Assembly (NCBI GenBank): GCA_029531795.1
Contig: JAPEIS010000012.1
Coordinates: 1,426,001 to 1,490,000, forward strand
Length of the DNA: 64,000 bases
Source: Sclerotinia nivalis
Lineage: Eukaryota > Ascomycota > Leotiomycetes > Helotiales > Sclerotiniaceae
Direction: 5' to 3'
Part shown: positions 54,550 to 64,000 of the stretch, piece by piece
Numbering within the stretch: position 1 is the first letter of the stretch
Layout of the letters: each line of letters opens with the position of its first letter
Translations under genes and position numbers: made by a program
The notes under the pieces: model-generated
Seen by the model: only the letters and a program-made list of their open reading frames with translations
What the model was told of the DNA's origin: nothing
Database searches by the model: none

Positions 54550-57500
54550 TATAATTCCGCATCAAAATATCACCAAGTCAACTCCTCACAATAACATCAT
54601 CACAATAGAGAACTCGAGTATCAATATCTCAAGTTCTTTTCTTCCACCACCCCACCAAATAAAAACTCCCGCTAGGATAGGACCGACGGAGCCATGTCCG
54701 CCTCAACCCCACGTTCAAAGATCGTAGATTTAAGCTTCGCACAACGATTGTCATACCGTAACACTACATTTCCGCCAACTTTTCAGGAATTGAAATGAGG
54801 TAACCAGGTAACATACCCTGAGCTATATGTATTTTAACCGACTGCTGTTATACAAAATCCAGGACCCTGCAGTATATTATTTTTGGAGACCAAAAACTCC
54901 TGAACCCACGACCTATCTGTCTTTCTTTACCTGTTAGGGATATGGTATGAAAGAAATGTGATTGGATACATGCATGTGCGACGGAGAGATTCCTCCGTAA
55001 GGGAGGGTTGCCCCTTCATTTAGACTCTCGCTAATAAAACAATCTGTCCATCCATCCATATCCCTCTCGAGAGTTTACAGTAATAGTAACACAACGATAG
55101 CTAAGTAGCATCAAAACCCAAATCCCGGCAGAAAACTTCCGAGCGGATAGTAGCATTCCCACACAGCCCAAAACCTTCACGTCAAAAAAAACTATAATTA
55201 CTCGCTTGATATGGCGTAAAAAATATTAGGTTTGTTAAAAATTCCGGATGATAGCTTAGCTTTGCCGCATGTGTTTGATGACCCCTTTGTCCCATCCATC
55301 AGCCAGGAACGAGAAGCTTGGACTTTTACCCTGCGTGTTAAGTTGTTCGATATCTACGTAGCTAGGTAGCTAAGCCGATGGTGCCGAAACACGCATGCAC
55401 GCACGTACGGACAGGTGAGAGTCATTTTTAGCTTTTTAGCTTTTTTTTTTTGGCTTTTTGGTATACGATTTGTTGAACCCTTTATGTTTTTTTGAGGGAT
55501 AGGTGTTATTTTTCCGAGTTTGAGCTGTGGACTAGAATCATAGGAATCTGGATACGTGGATTCCCTCCAGACGCCACAGAAAACGGGAAATGGAAATGGA
55601 TTAGTGTTGTGAGTGGAAATTCGGGTTTGTGATGAGATTTGGGTGGATGGATGGGGATAGATGGGGATGAGGATATTTCCCATGACTTACTTACGGAAAT
55701 TCAATATGTTGGACCTGAATTCATTCATATGTAAGAAAGAGCTTATTCAGAAAAATCTTAATCATCACATAACCCATTCTACTCGTACATCCATCAACCC
55801 CCCTTCTCACCCCGAAAAGAACCCTTCTACCAATTTTTTTTCAAACATGGGATTCTCTCCATTTCATGATGTCACACAAGCAAAGAAGATCGAGAAAACG
55901 GTGTATGATCGCGATATGGAGAACCCTGACACATTGGCACACATATGAGGGGTCGCATTTTAGCACCAAGGGGACAAGCGGGGCCCAGTTTCCCTTGAAG
56001 CGGATCATTTAGGGTGGATCATCCATCATAAGCTTCCCAATTTTTAACGTGGTCGTGTGGAGTCGGGTGGAGATGTGAAGATTAGAACCCTTGAAAATTG
56101 ACAAGGCAGGGTCAAATATTTAAACTTTATATCCTGGTCGAAGTGCGTTCTAGATGATTATATTGCTGACGTGAAATCAAAGAGCTAAACCTAATTGAAA
56201 CTTCATCGTCGATGCATCATGGGAAAATGTATGGAGAGATCAAAAGTCATCGAGATTCGGTGGGGTCGATGAGTTTTAAAGAAGATCTACCTTATAATTT
56301 TGTGATCAAAGGGTTCGTTTTAAAGGGACCCAAGTACCTTGTTTTAACTCTTTTTTGTTGGTAACGTGGCATGGATGAAATTTGAGTGGAAAAGTTCCCG
56401 GGTTTGAAAAGAAAGGTAGAATCTAGATAAGTAATCCCGTGTTGGTTTCCGTTGTGGATTTATTGGAGGGCTTGGAGGGTTTGGAGGGGAGGAATTACTT
56501 TATATGGATTGAGATTTCTTCTGGAAGCTTTGTTCTGGATTAGTCGAGATCCCCTATGACGATGATCGGAGATTCTGAATTTAAAAGGGACCCGCTTGAT
56601 GAAAATTGGGATTTTTTAATGCCGATGAAGAATACTCGATCGAGTATAAGGTTTTTGGGAACAGTTGTTCCATGGTCCCGTGAGTCGTGGAATTTTGTAT
56701 GTATGACTAATCCAGGGGGGTTGATAATAATCACCTCAGATATCGTATGAGTCTGACAATGAACTGGTCTGATTGTTTCAATTTTATTTTACGGATCCTC
56801 ATTTATCTCGGTCGATTTAACTGACGGTCTCTATGATTCGACTCGACGGAGTACAGTACGGAGTATCTAGATACACAACAACCAATACGATATCTAAAAT
56901 ACTTAGCTATCAAACTCATGACCTAATACCAACGGTAAGGTGCCTATCTATTTCACCCGTTCCTCCATTTCCTCCATTATCCTCCACAATTACAACCGAC
57001 CTACATACATACCATCATACCATACAATACAATCCTTAAACATATCCGTCATCTATCACAAAAAAAGCCGAGTGGCACAACATGAACCAGGGATCCTGTA
57101 TCTATCCGTCCTATCTTAAGGAAGGACGACAGGATAAACCGCCAGGATAAACTGCAGCATATACAACCGGATTTGTTCAACATGCATTTCTATCACATTT
57201 CCATACGTCTTTGAACTTCACCATGGTAACACGGAGGTCTCTCCGCCGAGAATGGATCAGCGATACGATGTAAGAATGTGGAGTCGGAGGTGATGATTTT
57301 TCTGAGTGGTGGGTGGGTGGAAGGTGAGGAGATGAGGAGACCCTTAATGTGTGTTTGACCCTTGAGGTATGAGGATGAGGCGTTAGATTTTTGTTGATAG
57401 GTTGGTTAATGATGGTGTTCATAAGCATGAATATTTACTTTTACATACCTCTCACCAGTAATGAGTCTACAACAGTATATCCATTATAAATTACAATATC

Positions 57501-58413
57501 AATCTCTACCATCAACATCAAATATTCAAATTCTCTAGAAAGAAAGTATCTTTCGCATCTCCTTCCCAACAATATCTCTCCTAAATCAATTCAAAAAATC
57601 ATAGGTACACACAATAAACCAATTAATGCAAACCCCAGCCCAACTCACGTCATACAAATCAAACCTACTTGATCAAAAATTCAAAACACCCCCAAGCAAT
57701 CTCCCACAACGCCAGTACAGTACACCACAAAAGGGTCCCACCAAACCCATACATATCCGCCAATCTAAAGGGTCTTCAAAGTGACCTTGACCAAAACTTC
57801 CCCCCCCCTCTCTCTCTCCAAAAATCGGTACCGAATGCCAGGGTGGAACTTTAATGTGCTCTTTTTGTATTACTTATCTTATGTATGTATATAAGTATGT
57901 ATGTAAGTATATGAGATGTTTGTTATATGTTATACCGTTTAACAATATGGAAACGGAAGTTTTGTGCAGCATATGAGTTATAACGTACGGACGGACGTCG
58001 GGGAAGTATCCGGGGAAAATCGCTATTTTGATCATGGAGGGTTGTGCGGCGCGAGAATAATAATTTATCTCGTATGTTCATGTTCTTGGTATGTTGATGT
58101 TGATGTTGGGGGGGAGGGCGTTACGACATAGAAGTTCGTATTGTATACGGAATGGGTTTCTTGGTATGTATGTATGTGTGTGTGTATATATGGTTGATAG
58201 TTTTGTTCAATGATGCTTGCTATTAGAAGAAGGTTGGTGTGAGGGGCAGTTCTTTTGTGTATTTTTCTGGGATGTTTTATTTGTAGATTATTCTTCCTGC
58301 TTTGATACATACTTAAAGTAACTGCTGAAATTAGTTTGATACAGTGTATATGTTTATGTCAATGTTGGTTAACCTCTCTTTGTGGAATCTTGACCACAAA
58401 CCAACCGCTTTTT

Positions 58414-58509
58414 ACGGGTCTGGCCTAGTGGGTAGCTAGTAGACTCGGGAGCTTTTCTTGTGGTAGTGTAGCATTACTATTTACTATCCCGGGTTCAAGG
58501 TAGTTCCGT
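58414..58509 (+). pseudogene. Degenerate tRNA-like sequence
   Basis: TGGCCTAGTGG (58421-58431) matches the RNA polymerase III A-box consensus, and GGTTCAAGG (58492-58500) matches the start of a B box. The ends ACGGGTC and GTTCCGT can pair at 6 of 7 positions allowing G-U. A regular 5-bp T-stem is absent, so this is a decayed tRNA or tRNA-derived repeat rather than a working gene. Confidence 0.35.
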
Positions 58510-59699
58510 TAGTAAATGTTGTTTTTGAGAGTTAAGAGGACTTGGGAATGATACTGGTTTTCTTTTTAAGGGTGTTATGGTACTGCATCATATCTTTAAT
58601 GCTCTAATTAGTAACAGCAATGAAGTTGCGACCCGGGGAATTATTTACCACTCATTTCTTGAATTGAAAGTTGGAATTACGAGTAAAATCTGAACTTATT
58701 TCTTTCAATAAGAAGAATTGGGAATTTCCGTTGCATAGGTCTGATTTCACAAGTCCATGATCTTGAGCCCAAGAGCACTTGTATCACTAGTTGGCTTCGC
58801 CGGTCTTGGGTTGGGTTGCTGTTTGCTTGTTTAATCATGGCATCTGGATATATCACGCTCGTTATTGATAAATGCATTGATAAATGTAAATAAGTAGCAG
58901 AAGCTTGGATTCAACTTGAGAAAGGGTGAAGATATACCCGTTCAGCATTCGGTGCATACCTATTAGCCCCTCGTTAGCCCTTCTATCTTTACATCAAAGT
59001 CCCCTTCGATATTCCCGCGGGGTTCATGCCTCAAATATGCATGCCATCACCTCGTCTAGAATTTATTAACAATAAAGCGCATCCCTAAATCAAACCCGCT
59101 AACTAAAATAACATCAACTAATTCGAAGCCTGTTTTAGATCAATTGGTCATTAGTGATCTCCCAACGTAGCTCTGTCTCTAACATTTAGCTTAAACTCTA
59201 TTTTGTCCACTCGCTTGCTTTTCTGCTTGCCTGCTCTCTTCTAACAGCCAATCAACTCAACATCACTCAACCAGTTTCCAATTCCCAATTCCCAATTCCC
59301 ATTTACACTTTCTTGGTCTTTCTTTTCACGTTACTCATATTATACTTCAACTGCGCCTTCCCGCCTCCTACCACACGTCATATATTAGTTTCCTGGTGAG
59401 GCAGTGCTAATATCACAATCCTAAAGACCAATACCCTCCATCTATTAAAACAAACCTAACAGTAGCAAAACAAAAAAAAAAACAATTCCCCTCGGGTCAA
59501 TTCCTTCAGTTTTCTTTTTGTAGTGTGCGCTTAGTGTCAGGATATATGTCATATATAGTAATTATAATTATCGAGCCAAAATGTAGAATCTAGAACCTGG
59601 AATCTAGAGTACTAAAACAGAGATTCTAGATCGCGCACGGATTATTATGGGTGTAAATCAATTAAAGTCTGGAAAGCACGGATTAAGGGGGGGGAGGGG

Positions 59700-59745
59700 A
59701 AGGGGATGTGGAAGGGGATGTGGAAGGGGATGTGGAAGGGGATGT
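59700..59745 (+). repeat. 12-bp tandem array AAGGGGATGTGG
   Basis: Nearly four perfect 12-bp units, inside a G-rich plus-strand region. Confidence 0.85.
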
Positions 59746-59986
59746 ATTTCCGGAGGATTTGGGGGTGGGGAGTACCTGTCTAGTAGTTACTAGTAGGTAA
59801 ATAGAGTTTGGGATTGGGGGGTTTGATGGGCGGTGCTGGTGGTGGTGGTGGCGATGTGGTGGTGGAGGGTCTGAGCGGATTGGAAAATAGGAGAAAAGGA
59901 GGAAAGGATGGAAATTTTAGGCAAGGGGCTTTTGGTGCTTTGAGTTTTTTTCGAGAGGGGTTTGGGGATGCTATGCTATTGCGCTT

Positions 59987-60058
59987 GGATTGGGATTGGG
60001 ATTGGGATTGGAATTAGGATTGGGATTGGAATTAGGATTGGGATTGGAATTAGGATTG
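59987..60058 (+). repeat. GGATTG array with 18-bp higher-order unit
   Basis: GGATTG repeats turn into about three copies of an 18-bp unit (GGATTGGGATTGGAATTA). It is not the TTAGGG telomere repeat. Confidence 0.85.
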
Positions 60059-62792
60059 ATTGGTGTTATTACGTAGGGTAAAGATTTCTCCAAATACGTA
60101 AATTTCCCTTACAGAAAAATGGCTAGAATACTCCCTGTGTACTTTTGTATACTATACACAGGCTATCGATTACATATACAGGAGTGAGGAAGTTTTTCTT
60201 CATAAAGACTTCTACTCGTACTGCCAGAAAGTATGAAACTCGGACGCTAGAGAAACCAGGTTATTCCTCTTGACGTTTACCATCTTTTGGTACGTGCATA
60301 GAGCTTCGGGGTTGCATACATTTCTGGTCGCACGAGTACCTATCTTGTGGACTCCGAGAATAATGTAGAAAAGAAGATTTCTGTCTAGTAATATGGAATT
60401 GAGGAGAATCTAGTAGACTTGTTCTTCGGATCTTGGATTTGCTTCTTTTTCTGTTTTCATTCCTTTCATGGTTAGGTTTCTTGGATAAATTCGGCTGAGT
60501 TGGCTTGGATAGTAACATTCGTTCGGGTTTAAGTACTCAATATGTTATCTCATCTTATTACTCAGCGGTATTTTCTTATTCTAGAAAGTGTTCTTGCTTG
60601 TTGTTTACCTTTTATACAAATGTTTCTCTTTTCGAGATTTCTAAAAACAACCATAATCTGTACGATTCATATCGCCCAACATGCCTCATGATCCATATCT
60701 AGGTTTTTGATTTACAGTCCAGAAAAAGGATAGTAAGAATCATCTCTCAGCAACTTAACTTCTGCTCTTGTGCTTTTCTTGTATTATTCTGCAAGTTGCA
60801 TTCATTTTTCACAGTGTGTATAATGAATTTCTAGCGCTAGATGTTTCTGTTTCTCTTTAATACTCATTGATTGGCTTGTTGGAGATATTTCGGATGATGG
60901 GGTTGTTTTTGAGTTCCTATTTATTGAATGTACTGGCTTATTATTATTCGAAAATGTTTTGATGGGTTGGGTATTGCTGATTTGAAATATCAGATGAGTC
61001 TCGACATCCATTTTTGAATCTAGTTTCTCAGTGTTGGGCGATCGATAAGCTGTCGGCCAATTTTTAACCTTGAATTATCACCAGTAGAGATTCTGAAGAG
61101 TCGGATATTGTTTCCGTAAAATGTAAATAGTCAAATGGTTACGGATATTGACAAACTTTTAGAAACGTATTTGTTTATTAAGTTTTTATTTCTAGATTAT
61201 GACTCCTGCAAGTTCTGAAAGACGGGATATTGTTTCATCGAGATCTGAATCTGAAATGACCGTGAAAGGTAGGTACAAATGGCTAACACTGTGACTTTCT
61301 GCTACTATCATCTTATCTTCTTTCTCTGGATATTAGTATTCCTTCTATCATTCACTTAATGGCACTGATATGTTAGAAATACTTTACAAAGCGGCACACA
61401 TGAAAATAGTCGCCGAGTAAGGAAGAATTGCCAGACGGTGTGTTTGAGTGCTGGATAATCTAAGAAGTTATCCTGTGGCCTGGATTTACTCGGACTAAGT
61501 GAATAATTATCTCGTACTATCGGAGACAGAGGTCTTTAGGCAACGCTTCTCGCAAGTATCCCCAGGCAGATCTTTAGGTATCCGGTTGTTTGAAATGAAT
61601 ACTAGAACAACACTGGTAGTTGGAATAAGTAAATTGAGAAATTTTACTCTAGCCGATGATGTAGAATCGGAGGGGTTTTTATATCTTATTGAGTATTTCG
61701 TCAACTACATCTAGAGGGGTCTCTGCAACTCGACTTAAAGTTGCACAAGCGCGTGAAATGGTCGCTGAATATAACTGTTTATTATTCTTTGTGTGCGCCT
61801 TGCTTGATGGAAATTATCTCGAATTACATTAATGGTTGATGGTTCGGGTCTTCCACATTATTACTAGAAATAATATTTATTTGACCACAGAGGGTATATG
61901 CCACTCTTTGGAAAATCAAATGGGAACGTGATCTCGAAAGCGCTGGATAAATATTTGAGAGAAATCTTGTTGTTCATTTTTATTGTCGAATCTCATGAGC
62001 ACTTGAGAAATGAATAATATTTTATCTAATCTCTGTAATTTTTCATCGCATGTTTCAAAACTAGCTTTGGAGGGTTGATGGTGATGTCGCTTAATGTTAA
62101 GGGGCAATCGGTCATTAATGAGTTTTCAGTCTTCTGTTGAATCTCATTATCTGGGACTCATCTTTTTTCGGATTACTTTACTTCAATTTCTTTCTTGTAA
62201 TTAGTAAACTTTTCTTCCACACTCTCTAGTATGTAGTCACTGGTATACATTACGTATCGGGATAATGATATAATTATCGTATCAAGAGCAAACTAGCGAG
62301 GCACTAGGCCTTGAAGTCATTATTTATAGTTTTAGCTTTCTATAGAAATCTGAATGCATCAAGAATCATGAGTAGATTTGGGTGCTTACACTTCCAATAT
62401 CCTATCCAGGTCCTTGGCTAGTGAATGATGAATAGCTAATCATGTATCAACTCCTGTATAAGATATTAATCCTTTCAAAAAAGTATCTCTTTCTTAGTAT
62501 AGTCCTTTTATTTGGTTATTTATCTTTGAGGCTCTTCTTATGTACCCATATGAATTATATGATGTTTACTATCAAATTGAGATTAATATTATTCTTCATC
62601 TCATTCAATATTAATCAAATATAGTCATAATTTACGTTCAAGAGTTGTATATGTTTTTGCTCTCAAAAAGTTGTGGAATTGATACCTCTTGTCAAGTATA
62701 ACATAATATATATTAGAATAAATCTTATGAAATCATTTTTCTAATTGTATAGGTATCTAGAGATTTGAAGATTCTTTTATTTTGAGATATCT

Positions 62793-63005
62793 TATCACGG
62801 AGGCAGCAGACAGGATAACAGAAATCACTTTTATTGATAAGACGTAGCTCGAAGAGCTACGTTTCTATAGAAGGAACGGTTCCTTAAATACATTTATGTG
62901 TAGTGCTAGCCCCGACCGGGGCTAGCCTACACTTATCCGAGGTCCGACTCCTATGGGTCGGAACCCGAGCGGTCTCCGTATACCATATACGGGGACCCCG
63001 TGACA
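62793..63005 (-). mobile_element. Solo LTR (copy 2), 213 bp, inverted relative to copy 1
   Basis: Read on the minus strand, it starts TGTCACGGGG and ends CCTCCGTGATA like copy 1. It has a perfect 5-bp flank duplication TATCT (62788-62792 and 63006-63010). The 3' roughly 115 bp are nearly identical to copy 1 (ATGTATTTAA, the ACGTAGCTC-TTC-GAGCTACGT hairpin, AATAAA). The 5' half differs in sequence but again has three hairpins: plus-strand 62971-62997, 62943-62962 and 62905-62926 (10-bp perfect stem). No internal retroelement region is present. Confidence 0.85.
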
Positions 63006-63010
63006 TATCT

Positions 63011-64000
63011 ATTAGCTGATATTGTTTAGATCAATGTTTATATAGTATCACTAAAAGACTTATAACTTATATAGACTCATTGTTTAAAAAGATCTACGGT
63101 TTTTGGTTTTAGTTTTTTAGTGTATATTTAAATTAGATATTAATGTTGAGTTAATCAGTGTATTATCATCATATAGTTTGGGTATATAGATGTCAATTGA
63201 TGAGTTACATTCAAGAAATATTACAGATAATTATAGATATCTTTGAATGAATACTTCCTATAATATTGACAGTTGAATATATAGAAGATATAAAATTCGC
63301 AAAATATAAAACTTGTATAATGAATCTCTGATTGTGAGCTAATGATACTGTTAGTATCTTCAGAGGATTCAAAGTTTATATTGCTAGACAGCTAGCTATT
63401 GATATAAATTCATGTTTATAATATCTTCTAAAGACAATCAGACTTGCAAGCTAAAATCATTTAGGGAGATTCAAAGTATTTTAAATATTGATTGAAGCCT
63501 ATAGATACTTGTTAATGGAGTAACTTCAGATGTCGAGTATTATCAAAACTCCTATTAGATCTTCTCCCAAACAACGAGATAGGTATCTATTTGTATTCAA
63601 GTTATCAGAGATATTATCAATGCACTTTGAGATCTACAAAAGGAGTATCCATCCAGCCTCAAACACACCAAACATATATCAATACCTTGTCATAACAATC
63701 AAAGGCAAGCAAGTTGATTGTCTAATGATATCCAAGGAATTAGATATATCAATCAAAGCCTAGAGATATATACAATCACTAAATAACAATATACTACAAG
63801 TACATCAAAGACAATTAGCCCATTATCATCTCAACTCTCACAAACTAGACCACATACAAACATCGAACCCTCCCAATAGTTTCTGAGTCACATGATTGAG
63901 TCACCTTCATTCAATGCCCCCTCGAACAATGTATCCTACTAAGTGAGTGATCAAAACCTTTTATTGGAATGAAAAGTTGGATTTGTCCAAGCACGTGCTA
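63011..64000. other. AT-rich terminal stretch
   Basis: Strongly AT-rich sequence, possibly RIP-affected repeat remnant. A 77-codon ATG frame (63530-63763) has no recognisable features. Nothing else can be supported. Confidence 0.4.

Larger units (their letters stand above)
51104..62792. other. 11.7-kb gene desert upstream of the zinc-finger gene
   Basis: No frame over about 140 codons occurs, and none of the shorter ones has domains or plausible splice partners. Simple repeats include AATTAGATC units (51984-52018), GATATA units (54521-54549), TATG/TGTG runs (57885-57920, 58160-58195), a 12-bp array (59700-59745) and GGATTG-type arrays (59987-60058). A degenerate tRNA-like sequence is at 58414-58509. 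The region could hold long regulatory DNA or a long leader of the zinc-finger gene, or non-coding RNA. From 60.5 kb on it becomes strongly AT-rich. Confidence 0.55.

Noticed and set aside
59987..60058. Telomere or interstitial telomeric repeat
   Set aside because: The unit is GGATTG/GGAATTA, not TTAGGG, and flanks continue as ordinary sequence.
1..64000. CRISPR arrays, operons or other prokaryotic systems
   Set aside because: Introns, spliced eukaryotic genes and intergenic structure show fungal nuclear DNA. The tandem repeats have no spacer pattern.

Overview
The window is nuclear DNA from a filamentous ascomycete. Introns are short (about 45-115 nt, GT...AG, several with CTAAC-like branch sites), intergenic spacers are AT-rich and poor in ORFs, and the gene set is eukaryotic (RAD51, VPS26, LSM8, a Nup120/Nup160 nucleoporin, PUF6). 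A modin-like protein and a phosphoketolase/acetate kinase pair fit Pezizomycotina. A Leotiomycete such as Botrytis or Sclerotinia is my best guess from overall protein character, but that is inference.

Layout. 1-5.0 kb is accessory DNA: a decayed Tc1/mariner element (1315-2880) carrying a nested 237-bp solo LTR (2222-2458), then about 2 kb without a convincing gene. 5.0-46.5 kb is the gene-rich core. In order it holds a histidine phosphatase (-), an auxin-efflux-carrier-family transporter (+), PUF6 (-) divergent from the RWD protein GIR2 (+), the RPL4 chaperone ACL4 (-), an uncharacterised 237-aa protein (-), a single-pass membrane protein (+), RAD51 (+), NUP120 (+), VPS26 (-) with an uncharacterised ORF ending 5 nt upstream of its ATG, LSM8 (+), a nucleoside hydrolase (-), a lysine-rich membrane-anchored protein (+), a modin-like protein (+), acetate kinase (-) divergent from phosphoketolase (+), and a decayed SF1 helicase (+) behind a leader minisatellite. 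46.5-62.8 kb is nearly gene-free; its only clear gene is a C2H2 zinc-finger protein (50.0-51.1 kb, -). This stretch also holds tRNA-like relics, a stray mariner terminus and simple repeats. A second, inverted copy of the LTR lies at 62793-63005, with AT-rich sequence beyond it.

How genes relate. Phosphoketolase makes acetyl-phosphate from xylulose-5-P or fructose-6-P, and acetate kinase can convert acetyl-phosphate to acetate plus ATP; their head-to-head arrangement suggests shared control of a bypass. In this sequence the otherwise intact phosphoketolase frame is broken by a single in-frame TAG (41308-41310) where the family normally has Trp, which is the most consequential observation here. 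PUF6, GIR2 and ACL4 are contiguous and all concern ribosome assembly or translation. RAD51 has an ACGCGT (MCB-type) site 137 bp upstream.

The two LTR copies are nearly identical in their 3' halves. Their GC-rich 5' halves share almost no sequence, yet each holds three consecutive hairpins, which suggests structure rather than sequence is maintained. All exon joins were inferred by eye from splice signals, reading frame and family resemblance; no search or computation was run.
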